This document shows positions 8,971-17,128 of a stretch of 64,000 nt of DNA, piece by piece. The stretch is taken from assembly GCA_963921345.3 (NCBI GenBank), contig CAWUFE020000002.1, forward strand, positions 1,178,001 to 1,242,000, given 5' to 3'. The stretch is from Hoeflea_A sp963921345. Lineage in GTDB: Bacteria > Pseudomonadota > Alphaproteobacteria > Rhizobiales > Rhizobiaceae. A program made the translations under genes and the position numbers. The notes under the pieces are model-generated. The model searched no databases and was not told where the DNA came from. It saw nothing but the letters and a program-made list of their open reading frames with translations. The number at the start of each line of letters is the position of its first letter. Within the stretch, counting starts at the first letter, position 1.

Positions 8971-10197
8971 TCAACCTTGCTTGCTGTGTTGCCGGAGCGC
9001 GCGGGCGTCGGTGCCGCCCTCTTGCCCTCCGGTCTTCGACTCGAGAAAAACCGCCTCGGTGTGCTGTCCAAGACCGGGTGCCGCGACGGGCGACTTCAAC
9101 GTCGCGCCGTCGATGCGGACCGGCCCGCGCAGCGCCGTCAGTTCGAGACTGGCATTGCGGCGGATCGTCTGTTCGAAATCGAGCGTCCGATAAGCCTCGC
9201 TTTGAAGCATCTCCGGCCAGTCCAGCACCTCCGAACACCAGATGTCGGCGGGCTGCAGCACCGAGAGCCATTCCGCGGTGGTGCGCTGGCGGATGCGTTC
9301 GGCAAGGATCGTCTTGATCGTATCGCGCTGCGACAGCAGCGCGTTCTTGTCGTCGTAGTAGTGTTCGAGACCCGCGATGCCGAGCAGTTCGGCAAGTTTC
9401 TGCAACGACGGCGTCATGGCGAGCGCCAGATGGCCGTCGGCGGTCTCATAGACGCCATAGGGCGCGCCGAGATAGGCATGGGCGCCGTTGACGCCGCTGC
9501 GCTCGGGCATGCGCCCTCCGTCGTTGAGATGGGTGGTCAGCACTTCGAACTGGAAATCGATCATCGCCTCGAAAAGACTGGTTTCGACCAGCGCCCCACG
9601 GCCGTGCAGGCCGCGACCGACCAGCGCCGCCAAAATGCCTTGCGCCAGCGCGTTGCCGGCCAGCATGTCGGCGACGGCAAGACCCATGGGCATGGGCGGA
9701 TCGTCGCGGCAGCCGGTGAGCCACAGCAGGCCGGCCCGCGCCTGGGCCAGCAGATCCTGGCCCGGCAGGTCCTTCCACGGCCCCTCCTCGCCATAGCCGG
9801 AGATCGATCCGTAGACGATGCGCGGGTTGAGCGCCTTGACCGCCTCGTAGCCGAAGCCCTGGCGCTCGATGACACCGGGGCGAAAGTTCTGGATCATCAC
9901 GTCGGCGGTCGCCAGCAGCTCGAACAGTTTCTGTCGGTCGGCCTCGTCGCGCAGGTCCGCCGTGACGCTTTCCTTGTTGCGGTTGATGGCGTGGAACAGC
10001 GAATTGTCGCCGTCGATGTCGACGTCCGACAGATAGAGATAGCGGCACAGGTCGCCGACGCCGGGCCGCTCGACCTTGATCACCCGAGCGCCGAGATCGG
10101 CAAGCTTCAGGCTGCACACCGGCCCCGACAGGAATTGGCTGAAATCGACGACGACGAGACCGTCGAGCGGCCGTTCGGATTGCGGCAGGTCCCTCAT
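8971..10197 (-). CDS. CaiB/BaiF family CoA-transferase (class III)
   Basis: A 408-residue class III CoA-transferase, which moves CoA between carboxylic acids through an enzyme-bound aspartyl-CoA thioester. Family features are LDGLVVVDFSQFLSGPVCSL at the N terminus, LGARVIKVERPGVGD, QNFRPGVIERQGFGYE, and the catalytic Asp in GLAVADMLAGN (about residue 170). The ATG at 10197 overlaps the stop of the solute-binding-like gene by 4 bp (ATGA). Its place between two binding-protein-like genes and beside a MaoC gene suggests that an imported or derived acid is activated as a CoA thioester. Confidence 0.93.
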   Translation of the reverse strand: MRDLPQSERPLDGLVVVDFSQFLSGPVCSLKLADLGARVIKVERPGVGDLCRYLYLSDVDIDGDNSLFHAINRNKESVTADLRDEADRQKLFELLATADVMIQNFRPGVIERQGFGYEAVKALNPRIVYGSISGYGEEGPWKDLPGQDLLAQARAGLLWLTGCRDDPPMPMGLAVADMLAGNALAQGILAALVGRGLHGRGALVETSLFEAMIDFQFEVLTTHLNDGGRMPERSGVNGAHAYLGAPYGVYETADGHLALAMTPSLQKLAELLGIAGLEHYYDDKNALLSQRDTIKTILAERIRQRTTAEWLSVLQPADIWCSEVLDWPEMLQSEAYRTLDFEQTIRRNASLELTALRGPVRIDGATLKSPVAAPGLGQHTEAVFLESKTGGQEGGTDARALRQHSKQG

Positions 10198-11333
10198 GCC
10201 CGGCTCTCCCTGTAGGCCCCATCGAGCCGGTCGAGCGCCGTCTCGACGTCGAGATCGCCGCGCAGGCAGGCATGGACGATGTCGCCGCCGGTGTCCTGGA
10301 AGCCCATATAGCCGTCGTAACGCGGCCGCAGCCAGGCGGTTTCCAGGGTTTCCCTGGTGTTGACGAAAAAGTCGCGGCTGGCGGCGTTGCAGGCCGGATC
10401 TTCCCAGGCGACGGCGTTGCCCGGCTGGCCGCCGGAAGCAAAGAACAGGCCCGCCTGGCAATCGGCGCCGGCAATCCAGAAGGCATAGTCGGCGGCGATC
10501 TCGCGCTTGGGAGACGAGGCCGAGATCGCTATGCCGGTGCCGCCGATCACCGTGCCACGCGGGCCGTTTTCGCCGAAGCCGGGGGCGTTGGCGAAAGTAA
10601 CGGGAAATCTGCAATAGCCGTCGCGGCTGTAGTTGGTGTAGCCGTAACCGAAGGGCGAATAAGCCGGACCTTCGGCGCTGCGGCCCATCCAGTCGAGAAC
10701 GCCGATCGGATCGAGTGTCAGGCATTTGGGGTCGATCAGTGCAACAATCTCTCGCATCCGATCGAGCACCTCCCGACCGTCATCGCGGTCGATCAGCCAA
10801 TCGGGATCCTCGGCGACGGCGAGGTCGAGATTGCGGGCCAGACCAAAAAAGGTCATCAGCGCGTTGATCGGGATGAGCGCGAAGCCGACGCGGCCGGAAC
10901 GGGCGAGCTCGAGCACCTCGCTCCAACGCACCGGCGGCGTGTCGAGAAGATCGGCGCGAAACGCCGCGACCGGCGTTGCCGCGTCGATGGCGAGCGCCCA
11001 TTGATGACCGTCGAATTCGTAGGACCGGTGCGAAACGCCGACCGACTGTTCCGCGAGCGCTGCCATATCGGCGTCGCGCCCGAGGGTGTCGAGCGCCACG
11101 AGATGGCCGCTCGGCGCGACCTCGCCGACATGCGGATGGTCGATGACCATCAGATCGTATGTGCCGGCCATCTCCTCGATCGGCCGGTCCGCGAAAGCCT
11201 GCAGCGAGCGCTTTTCCCAGTGAATCGTGACGCCGGGATTGCGGCGGCCGAATTCTTCCGCCGTGGCGACCATCGGGTCGAACCCGCGGCTGTGGTCCCA
11301 GGTCATGCCGCGCAGTGTCGTCGTCTCAGCCAT
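10194..11333 (-). CDS. Solute-binding-protein-like protein without a signal peptide
   Basis: A 379-residue protein with the fold pattern of ABC extracellular solute-binding proteins: TTTLRGMTWDHSRGFDP at the N terminus, YDLMVIDHPHVGEVA, a hinge-region ARSGRVGFALIPINA, then AISASSPKREIAADYAFWIA. The likely start, ATG 11333 (MAETTTLRG), leaves no hydrophobic leader. The longer frame (11372) does not add one either. It is embedded between a MaoC gene (8-bp overlap) and the CoA-transferase gene (4-bp overlap), with its own distinct true binding protein further down the operon. It may be a cytoplasmic ligand-binding protein, or may be exported without a classical leader. Function unknown. Confidence 0.8.
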   Translation of the reverse strand: MAETTTLRGMTWDHSRGFDPMVATAEEFGRRNPGVTIHWEKRSLQAFADRPIEEMAGTYDLMVIDHPHVGEVAPSGHLVALDTLGRDADMAALAEQSVGVSHRSYEFDGHQWALAIDAATPVAAFRADLLDTPPVRWSEVLELARSGRVGFALIPINALMTFFGLARNLDLAVAEDPDWLIDRDDGREVLDRMREIVALIDPKCLTLDPIGVLDWMGRSAEGPAYSPFGYGYTNYSRDGYCRFPVTFANAPGFGENGPRGTVIGGTGIAISASSPKREIAADYAFWIAGADCQAGLFFASGGQPGNAVAWEDPACNAASRDFFVNTRETLETAWLRPRYDGYMGFQDTGGDIVHACLRGDLDVETALDRLDGAYRESRA

Positions 11334-11931
11334 TGCCGGACCGCGCCTCCATGGCGGCGAGTTCGTCGGCAAAGGCGGCCGGATCGCGGTAGAGCGCGGT
11401 CATCAGATGCTCGCAATAGAGCACGATCTCGCCATCGCCCTTGAACACCGAGTAGCTGACCTTGACCTTGCCCATCTCGGCGTTCTTGACCTCCTTGGAG
11501 AGGTTCTCGCGGATAGTGTAGATCGTGTCGCCGATGAACACCGGGGCGATGAAACGCAGCCGGTCATAGCCGTAGGAAAACGAGTTCAGGCAGTTGGTGG
11601 CGGCGAGGCCGAGGCCGTAGGAAAACACCTGCGCGCCCGCCACCAGGCGCTTGCCGAACACGCCTTCCTTTTCGGCAAAGCCCTGATCGGCGACATAGGG
11701 GTGAAGGTCGAGCACCAGCGAGTTGAACAGCATCGCCTCGCCTTCCGAGATGGTGCGGCGGATCGACCTGATTTTGTCGCCGACCTGGAAGTCCTCGAAA
11801 TACCAGTCCTCGGCATTCCACACCGGAATTCTCGAATGGTCGTCCGGCAGGCCCGGCAGGGCGCGCGCATGGACTCCGATCTCCGCCAATTTGTCCTCCC
11901 CTGAGTTTCGGATTACCGGGGAAGCATCCAC
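11326..11931 (-). CDS. MaoC-like hot-dog protein, probable non-canonical dehydratase
   Basis: A 201-residue hot-dog-fold protein of the MaoC group, normally (R)-specific enoyl-CoA hydratases. It shares SYGYDRLRFIAPVFIGDTI and an overall layout with the divergent MaoC gene at 12023. The family active site is D-x-x-P-x-H. Here the matching segment reads LDLHPYVADQGFAEK, so the Asp and Pro are kept but the His position is Val. It may therefore be a non-hydrating partner or act on another substrate. It is the first gene of the 13-gene minus-strand operon and faces 12023 across 91 bp. The Shine-Dalgarno is weak (AGAGA), so a start slightly downstream is possible. Confidence 0.85.
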   Translation of the reverse strand: MDASPVIRNSGEDKLAEIGVHARALPGLPDDHSRIPVWNAEDWYFEDFQVGDKIRSIRRTISEGEAMLFNSLVLDLHPYVADQGFAEKEGVFGKRLVAGAQVFSYGLGLAATNCLNSFSYGYDRLRFIAPVFIGDTIYTIRENLSKEVKNAEMGKVKVSYSVFKGDGEIVLYCEHLMTALYRDPAAFADELAAMEARSGNG

Positions 11932-12022
11932 AATTCTCTTTCATTAGTCAAATAGTTTTGTATATATGAAAAATCAAAATTGAGAGACCGGCGGTGGCCT
12001 GACCGCTGCGTGGGAGGAAAAA
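11932..12022. promoter_or_regulatory. AT-rich divergent promoter region between two MaoC genes
   Basis: This 91-bp gap separates the starts of the two divergent MaoC genes and is clearly more AT-rich than its surroundings, with runs around TTTTGTATATATGAAAAATC at about 11956-11975. Promoters for the 13-gene minus-strand operon and for the short plus-strand operon must both lie here or close by. No convincing operator palindrome was found by eye. Confidence 0.5.
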
Positions 12023-12481
12023 ATGGAGCAGGAACAGTATTTTGAGGACTATGTGGAGGGCGCTCGGCGCGAGACCCTCGGTCGCACGATCACAGAGGCG
12101 GACATCGTCTTCCACGCCGGTCACAGCGGCGACTTCTTTCCTCATCACATGGACGCCGAGTTCGCCAAATCTCTGCCGTTCGGCCAGCGCGTAGCGCATG
12201 GCACGATGACCTTCGCGATCGGCATCGGGTTGACGGCGACTGTTATCAATCCGCGCGCTTTCACCTATGGCTATGAGCGCCTGCGGTTCCCCAATCCCGT
12301 CTATGCCGGTGACACGATCCGCACTTTCGTGACCATCGGTTCCAAGGCGGACGATCCCAAACGGGCGGGATTTGGTAGGGTCGTCGAGATCAGCGAAACC
12401 AAAAAACAGGACGGTTCGACCGTCATGTATTGCGAGCACATTCTGCTGGTCGAAAAGAGGGAACGCGACGATGACAATTGA
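12023..12481 (+). CDS. MaoC family dehydratase (enoyl-CoA hydratase-like)
   Basis: A 152-residue single hot-dog-domain protein. The catalytic pair is intact: Asp and His in GHSGDFFPHHMDAEFA (about residues 34-49), matching D-x-x-P-x-H, followed by GQRVAHGTMTFAIGIGL and FTYGYERLRFPNPVYAGDTI. The family hydrates or dehydrates CoA thioesters, including mesaconyl-CoA and related branched acids. It is preceded by a GGGAGG Shine-Dalgarno and its 3' end overlaps the Gfo/Idh/MocA gene by 11 bp. Together with the CoA-transferase on the other strand it points to a CoA-thioester step in this locus. Confidence 0.92.
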   Translation: MEQEQYFEDYVEGARRETLGRTITEADIVFHAGHSGDFFPHHMDAEFAKSLPFGQRVAHGTMTFAIGIGLTATVINPRAFTYGYERLRFPNPVYAGDTIRTFVTIGSKADDPKRAGFGRVVEISETKKQDGSTVMYCEHILLVEKRERDDDN

Positions 12482-13535
12482 ACTCAACCAGTCCTGGCCG
12501 GCGCCGGCGGCGCCGAAACCCGTTCTCATCATCGGCGCCGGCGGCATCATCCGCGACGCCCATCTGCCGGCCTACCAGAAGGCCGACATCCTCGTCGGCG
12601 GCGTGACCGACGTCGACGCCGCACGGGCGCAGAGCCTCGCCGCCGATTACGACATCCCGGCCATCCACGCGTCGCTCGCCGACGCCGTCGCCGCGCATGG
12701 AACGAATGTCGTCTACGACATCGCCACCCCGCCGCATGTGATCACCGACATCCTGCCCGACATGCCTGACGGCGCCGCGGTGCTGATCCAGAAGCCGATG
12801 GGCGCCGATCAGGACCAGGCACGGCAAATCCGCACGATCTGCCGGGACAAGAAACTGAAGGCGGCGGTCAACTTCCAGCTACGATTCTCACCGATGATGA
12901 TGGCGGCAAGGGACGCGATCGCGAAGGGCCTGATCGGCGAGTTGCTGGAAGTCGAGGTACATCTCAACATCTTCACGCCGTGGACGCTGTTTCCGTTCCT
13001 GATCCCGATGGAGCGCGTCGAGATCGCCGTGCATTCGATCCACTATCTCGACACCATCCGGGCTCTTGCCGGCAATCCGCAAGCCGTGTTCGCCCGCAGC
13101 ATCGGCGACCCGCGTGCGGCCGACTTCGCCCAGACACGCACCTCCGTCATTCTCGACTATGGCGACCGGCTGCGCGGCCTGATGTCGATCAACCACAACC
13201 ACCAGTGCGGCCGGAAATTCCAGTCCGCCTGGTTCCGCATCGAGGGCACCGAAGGCGCGATGATGGTCAAGCTCGGCGTCTGCTTCGACTATCCGAACGG
13301 CGAAGCGGACGAATTGTGGTACTGCCGCAATGGCGGCGACTGGCAGCAGATCCCGCTCGAAGGCAGTTGGTTCATCGACGCCTTCATGGGCACCATGCGC
13401 AACGTCCAGCGCTACGATGCCGGCGAGGACGATACACTCTATGCCTCGGTGGAAGATGCCTACGAGACGATGGCGCTGGTCGAGGCGTGTTTCAGATCGA
13501 TGCAGACGCCGGCGGTGGAGCTGGAGCTGGATTAG
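12471..13535 (+). CDS. Gfo/Idh/MocA family NAD(P)-dependent oxidoreductase
   Basis: A 354-residue dehydrogenase of the sugar/inositol oxidoreductase family. The Rossmann fold begins at PVLIIGAGGIIRDAHLPAYQ, the dinucleotide segment continues to VYDIATPPHVITDIL, and the family E-K-P motif appears as IQKPMGAD (Q-K-P, so the glutamate is replaced by glutamine). Substrate-side residues include VEIAVHSIHYLDTIRAL. I chose ATG 12471 because it has AGGGA upstream and begins at the Rossmann fold. It overlaps the MaoC gene by 11 bp. A role in oxidising a sugar or cyclitol intermediate is likely; the substrate is unknown. Confidence 0.9.
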   Translation: MTIELNQSWPAPAAPKPVLIIGAGGIIRDAHLPAYQKADILVGGVTDVDAARAQSLAADYDIPAIHASLADAVAAHGTNVVYDIATPPHVITDILPDMPDGAAVLIQKPMGADQDQARQIRTICRDKKLKAAVNFQLRFSPMMMAARDAIAKGLIGELLEVEVHLNIFTPWTLFPFLIPMERVEIAVHSIHYLDTIRALAGNPQAVFARSIGDPRAADFAQTRTSVILDYGDRLRGLMSINHNHQCGRKFQSAWFRIEGTEGAMMVKLGVCFDYPNGEADELWYCRNGGDWQQIPLEGSWFIDAFMGTMRNVQRYDAGEDDTLYASVEDAYETMALVEACFRSMQTPAVELELD

Positions 13536-13566
13536 CCGTCCGGCCCCGGCCGCCGCTTCAAGCCGT

Positions 13567-14553
13567 TCATCCGCGGGCAAGCTTCAGAAACCACCCGGGC
13601 GGGTTTTTCGGCAGCAACCGTCGCGCTGCCGAATTGACGATCAGTCCCCTGCGCACCGACAGATTGGCCGGCGTACCGATGTCTCGAGCCAGCCCCAGAG
13701 CTTCCAGCGTCCTGACCAGCCACCATCCCGGGTCGGTCTGACCTGGCAGGAACCCGAGCCGCGCGGAACTCGGAAAGGCGTGGTGGTTTTCGTGAAAGGC
13801 CTCTCCGAATGTGATGAAGCCGAGCTTCGGCAGATTGTGCCCCTGAACGCACGCGCCCTCGACATGCAACAGGTTGGTCCTGGGCTGGTGGGCGAAATAC
13901 CCGACGATCCAATGACCGATGAGGGAGACTGAAACGCGGCAGCAAATGCCCCATACCAGCCAGGGAAGACCGCCGATTGCCCATAGACCGATGCCGAGCG
14001 GTACCTGCTGGAGCATCCAGGTGCGTTCGACGAGCTGATAGAAGCGATCCCGACGAACCCCGTCCTCGATGACGAATTTCGGTTCGCGGTCCAGCTCGAT
14101 CCCGCAATGAAGCTGCCACCAGGCATCCTTCCAGAAGCCGGCCCGATGGGAGAAGAAATCGTGACAGTCCGTTTGCCGCTGACCCCAGTCGCGAAAATCG
14201 TGCAGCCGGATCATGCCGAACGGGCCGGCCATTCCCACCAGGACGCCGAGATAGACGAGGCATCTCTCGACCCAGGCCGGCGTTTTGAAGGAACGGTGGA
14301 TCAACAGGCGGTGCATGCCGACCGAGTGCCCGCCGCAAAGAGTCGCGGCGCACAGCGTCAGAAAGACGGCGAAGGCGTCCCACGCAAAGGTCAGCGGTCC
14401 CATTATCAAGGCGACGAGTGCCATAATGCTGATCCAAAGCGATTTCGCCGGGCGCCACACGACCTTCCCCTCGACGGCACTGCTTCTCGCATCCGAGTGA
14501 ACCCTGTCTGTCGAAACCGGGGGTGTGGATCCTTCTTGTGTCCGTTCGTTCAT
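13567..14553 (-). CDS. Membrane fatty acid desaturase-like protein
   Basis: A 328-residue integral-membrane di-iron protein related to acyl-CoA/acyl-lipid desaturases. The first His box is GMHRLLIHRSF and the third is EAFHENHHAFPSSA. The segment in the place of the second box is RDWGQRQTDCHDFFSHRAGF instead of the usual H-x-x-H-H, so this is a divergent subgroup. Several hydrophobic helices are seen, for example ISIMALVALIMGPLTFAWDA. The start at 14553 has a GAGGAGG site upstream. It is transcribed divergently from the ArsR-type gene at 14777 across an AT-rich operator region, so control by that repressor is plausible. Confidence 0.88.
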   Translation of the reverse strand: MNERTQEGSTPPVSTDRVHSDARSSAVEGKVVWRPAKSLWISIMALVALIMGPLTFAWDAFAVFLTLCAATLCGGHSVGMHRLLIHRSFKTPAWVERCLVYLGVLVGMAGPFGMIRLHDFRDWGQRQTDCHDFFSHRAGFWKDAWWQLHCGIELDREPKFVIEDGVRRDRFYQLVERTWMLQQVPLGIGLWAIGGLPWLVWGICCRVSVSLIGHWIVGYFAHQPRTNLLHVEGACVQGHNLPKLGFITFGEAFHENHHAFPSSARLGFLPGQTDPGWWLVRTLEALGLARDIGTPANLSVRRGLIVNSAARRLLPKNPPGWFLKLARG

Positions 14554-14691
14554 TGCTCATGCCTCCTCAGCAACATCGCGCGACGACGCCAGCGGCCGGA
14601 TCGGCAATCCGTTCCAGGCAGCTCGGAACGGGTTGCCAATTTCACCGTGGAAGCCGCTCTTGCGATTTCCCATTGAGTTTAGTATTTAGGA

Positions 14692-14703
14692 AATTAGCTA
14701 ATT
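14692..14703. promoter_or_regulatory. 12-bp perfect palindrome, possible operator
   Basis: AATTAGCTAATT is a perfect palindrome in the AT-rich gap between the desaturase and the ArsR-type regulator. It lies 6 bp before the longer inverted repeat at 14710. It may be a second repressor-binding site or part of a promoter. Confidence 0.4.
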
Positions 14704-14709
14704 ATCAGA

Positions 14710-14745
14710 ATTTAGATATTTAGGCAATGCTCTAATTATCTAAAT
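14710..14745. promoter_or_regulatory. 14-bp inverted repeat, candidate ArsR-type operator
   Basis: Two 14-base arms, ATTTAGATATTTAG (14710-14723) and CTAATTATCTAAAT (14732-14745), are reverse complements with a single mismatch and are separated by 8 bases. The repeat ends 31 bp before the ArsR-type start codon. Winged-helix repressors of this family commonly bind such AT-rich dyads over their own promoter, so autoregulation and control of the divergent desaturase are inferred. Confidence 0.65.
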
Positions 14746-14776
14746 CACTCACTGGTTAATGAACTGAGGGACGGCG

Positions 14777-15118
14777 ATGAACCGCAAGATGGTACCCGAG
14801 GCCGAACCGGCCGGCATGCAGCGTGTTTTCGAAGCGCTGGCTTCGACAACACGTCGGAAGATACTTGCCTATCTGGCGCACAGCTCGCTGACAGCCGGCG
14901 AAATCGCCGAACGGTTTGACATGTCGAAGCCGTCCATTTCGCAGCACCTCGGCGTGCTCGAGACAGCCGGACTCGTCACCAGGGAAAAGCGCGGACAATT
15001 CGTCCACTACTCGATCGTTGAGGAGAGCGTGGCGAACACCCTGAACGGCTTCGTTCAGGAGGTATGCCCGGTTTCGAGACCGCTCAAGCGGGAAAGCGAG
15101 AAACTGAAGAAGCGCTGA
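14777..15118 (+). CDS. ArsR/SdpR-type winged-helix transcriptional repressor
   Basis: A 113-residue winged-helix protein. The DNA-binding core covers about residues 15-90: FEALASTTRRKILAYLAHSS, then LTAGEIAERFDMSKPSISQH as the recognition helix, then LVTREKRGQFVHYSI as the wing. There is no CxC metal-binding motif typical of metal-sensing ArsR members, so it looks more like the SdpR/autorepressor type. It sits directly beside a long inverted repeat and faces a fatty acid desaturase gene. Repression of itself and of the desaturase is the simplest reading. Confidence 0.9.
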   Translation: MNRKMVPEAEPAGMQRVFEALASTTRRKILAYLAHSSLTAGEIAERFDMSKPSISQHLGVLETAGLVTREKRGQFVHYSIVEESVANTLNGFVQEVCPVSRPLKRESEKLKKR

Positions 15119-15134
15119 CGGAACGGCATCCCGG

Positions 15135-16301
15135 TCAGCCCGCTGCCGTGAAAATGGGGAACGGCCTCCCCTGCCCCTTGAGCGTTTCCTCGGCGACGAA
15201 TTCCGTCGAACCGGGCAGCCGGTCTGCGAAGTCCTCCGAAAACAGAATGCGCCGGTTGTGCTTGCTGCAGAGCCCCTCGATCCTGGCGGCGATGTTCACC
15301 GCCTGGCCCAGCACAGTGAAATCGAGGCGGGTCTCGGAACCGACATTGCCGTATAGCACCTCGCCGAAATGCATGGCGATGCCGAAGTCGAGGCCCAGCG
15401 GAGGATCGCATGTGTCGGCGGCCTGCAAGGCCTGTCGGGCAGCGGCCAAGGCCCGTTCGCACACCGCTTCCGGGCCGTGCCCGCCATCGGTGGCGAAAAC
15501 GGCGAGCACGCCGTCGCCGACGAATTTGAGGATTTCGCCGACATGGCCCTCGATGGCGGCGGCAGCGATCTCGAAATACCGGTTGGCGCGGCCCATCGCT
15601 TCTTCGGCCGGAAGGCGGCTGTTCAGGCCGCTCCAGTCACGGATGTCGCTGACGAAGATCGCCGCGTCGATCTTTTCGATGTCGCCACGGGTGATTTGCC
15701 CGTCGAGAACCCGTTTGCCGGTTCGTGGTCCGAGATAGGCCTCTGCCACGGCGAGTGAAATGCTGCGCGCCTTGAACACCTCGACAATCGGCGCCAGCGC
15801 CGCCGCAATCGTTGTGATCGCTTGTAGTTCCTCAGCCGCAAACCCTCCGGCACGATCGGTGACCAGGACGAGGATCGCAAACCGACCATCGGAAAACCGC
15901 ATGGGAACTCCGAAATAGTCGGTCGCGCCGCGTGCCCGCAATTCGTGCAGCACGCTGTGGTCGGCTTCGGTCAATCGGTCCAGGCGCCTGCGAAAGGACT
16001 GGAGGGTCTGGCTGATGACGGTCAGTGGACTGCCGGCAAAGCCTGCCCGACCCTCGAGGCCATGCGTGGACTCCAGGTGGTGGGTACCGGTGTCGCGTTC
16101 CCATAACGACGAGACGGCCGCCACCAGCGGATGCAGGGTTCGCATCGAAATGCGCACCCGCCATACCGGAGCGCCCGCTGCAAGCATCCGGGGTCCGAGT
16201 TCGCCGACAAGCACCTCCAGGTCGGGCAGAAACCTGCCTTCCTCCATCAGCCAGTCGACGATGGGTTCGGGATCCCAGGACCGGGGAGTGACGTCAGACA
16301 T
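15135..16301 (-). CDS. Class III adenylate/guanylate cyclase
   Basis: A 388-residue soluble cyclase. The C-terminal catalytic domain (about residues 205-385) contains both metal-binding aspartates, in IFVSDIRDWSGL and LKFVGDGVLAVF, and the substrate-binding segment TRLDFTVLGQAVNIAARIE. The N-terminal 190 residues are a GAF-like or related sensor region (for example DYFGVPMRFSDGRFAILVLV) common to rhizobial cyclases. It would make cAMP from ATP in response to an unknown signal. It converges with the ArsR-type gene with 16 bp between the stops. Confidence 0.9.
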   Translation of the reverse strand: MSDVTPRSWDPEPIVDWLMEEGRFLPDLEVLVGELGPRMLAAGAPVWRVRISMRTLHPLVAAVSSLWERDTGTHHLESTHGLEGRAGFAGSPLTVISQTLQSFRRRLDRLTEADHSVLHELRARGATDYFGVPMRFSDGRFAILVLVTDRAGGFAAEELQAITTIAAALAPIVEVFKARSISLAVAEAYLGPRTGKRVLDGQITRGDIEKIDAAIFVSDIRDWSGLNSRLPAEEAMGRANRYFEIAAAAIEGHVGEILKFVGDGVLAVFATDGGHGPEAVCERALAAARQALQAADTCDPPLGLDFGIAMHFGEVLYGNVGSETRLDFTVLGQAVNIAARIEGLCSKHNRRILFSEDFADRLPGSTEFVAEETLKGQGRPFPIFTAAG

Positions 16302-16345
16302 GGTCGATCAGGTCCCCCATGCTCGACACGGAGAGCTGGCGCTTC

Positions 16346-17128
16346 TCAAGCCTCGCCTTCCGACGCTCCGCCGCCGAGGCTGCGCGTCAGGGCGCGCGCC
16401 GTGTCGACCAGTTCGCGGCGGCAGTCCTCGAAGGTCAGCCTGTCGTGGTAACGCTCGATATGCGGGATGGTCATGGCGGCGACGGCGCGGCCGGAATGGT
16501 CGATGATCGGGGCCGAGACGTTGACGATGCCGCGCACGACGAAACTGTCGCGCACCTCGTAGCCCTTCACCCGTATGGTCTCCAGATCCTTGCGCACGGT
16601 TTGTTCGTTCATGCCGGTCGGTAACGGCACATTGGCGAAATAGGAGTCGACTTCCTCATCCGGCAGATGGGCCAGGATCACCCGGCCGGAGGAAGCCGAC
16701 CACAGATCGATCATGGCGCCGAGGCGCACGGTCATGATGTTGTTGCCGGGGGCGTCGACCTGACCGACGACCAGGACGCTGTCATTGGCAAGAATCGCCA
16801 GATGCGACGACTGGTTGATCGATTTCACCAGCGTCCGCATCAGCGGACCGGCAAACGCCGTGAGGCGGCGGATCTTCGGAATGCGATGGGAAATCTCGAA
16901 CAGGAATGTCGTCAGCACATAGCGATCGCTGGCCGGCTCTTGCGCCACATAGCCGCGATCCATCAGCACAACCAGCATGCGGAAAATCTCGCCGACCGAT
17001 CGTCCCAGCGCCCGGGCGATCTCCGACTGGCTCATGCCGATCTCCTGGGTCGACAGCAATTCGATGATGTCGAGGCCCTTCTCCAGGGCGGGCGCCGAGT
17101 AGGCCTGGCGTTTGACCGGTTTGTCCAT
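16346..17128 (-). CDS. IclR family transcriptional regulator
   Basis: A 260-residue regulator. The winged helix-turn-helix lies at about residues 12-75 (APALEKGLDIIELLSTQ, then MSQSEIARALGRSVGEIFRM). The C-terminal effector domain contains VDAPGNNIMTVRLGAMIDLW, RVILAHLPDEEVD and YEVRDSFVVRGIVNVSAPII. IclR members usually control nearby catabolic operons and bind small acids. It sits between the two sugar loci and is divergent from a GntR gene, so either locus could be its target. Confidence 0.93.
   Translation of the reverse strand: MDKPVKRQAYSAPALEKGLDIIELLSTQEIGMSQSEIARALGRSVGEIFRMLVVLMDRGYVAQEPASDRYVLTTFLFEISHRIPKIRRLTAFAGPLMRTLVKSINQSSHLAILANDSVLVVGQVDAPGNNIMTVRLGAMIDLWSASSGRVILAHLPDEEVDSYFANVPLPTGMNEQTVRKDLETIRVKGYEVRDSFVVRGIVNVSAPIIDHSGRAVAAMTIPHIERYHDRLTFEDCRRELVDTARALTRSLGGGASEGEA

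Noticed and set aside
7551..9317. 588-codon plus-strand open frame opposite the binding protein
   Set aside because: Mirror frame of a well-supported gene with a signal peptide and ribosome site; no protein motif.
14523..14723. Small open frame in the desaturase/ArsR intergenic region
   Set aside because: It crosses the desaturase start and the operator region and has no ribosome site or similarity.
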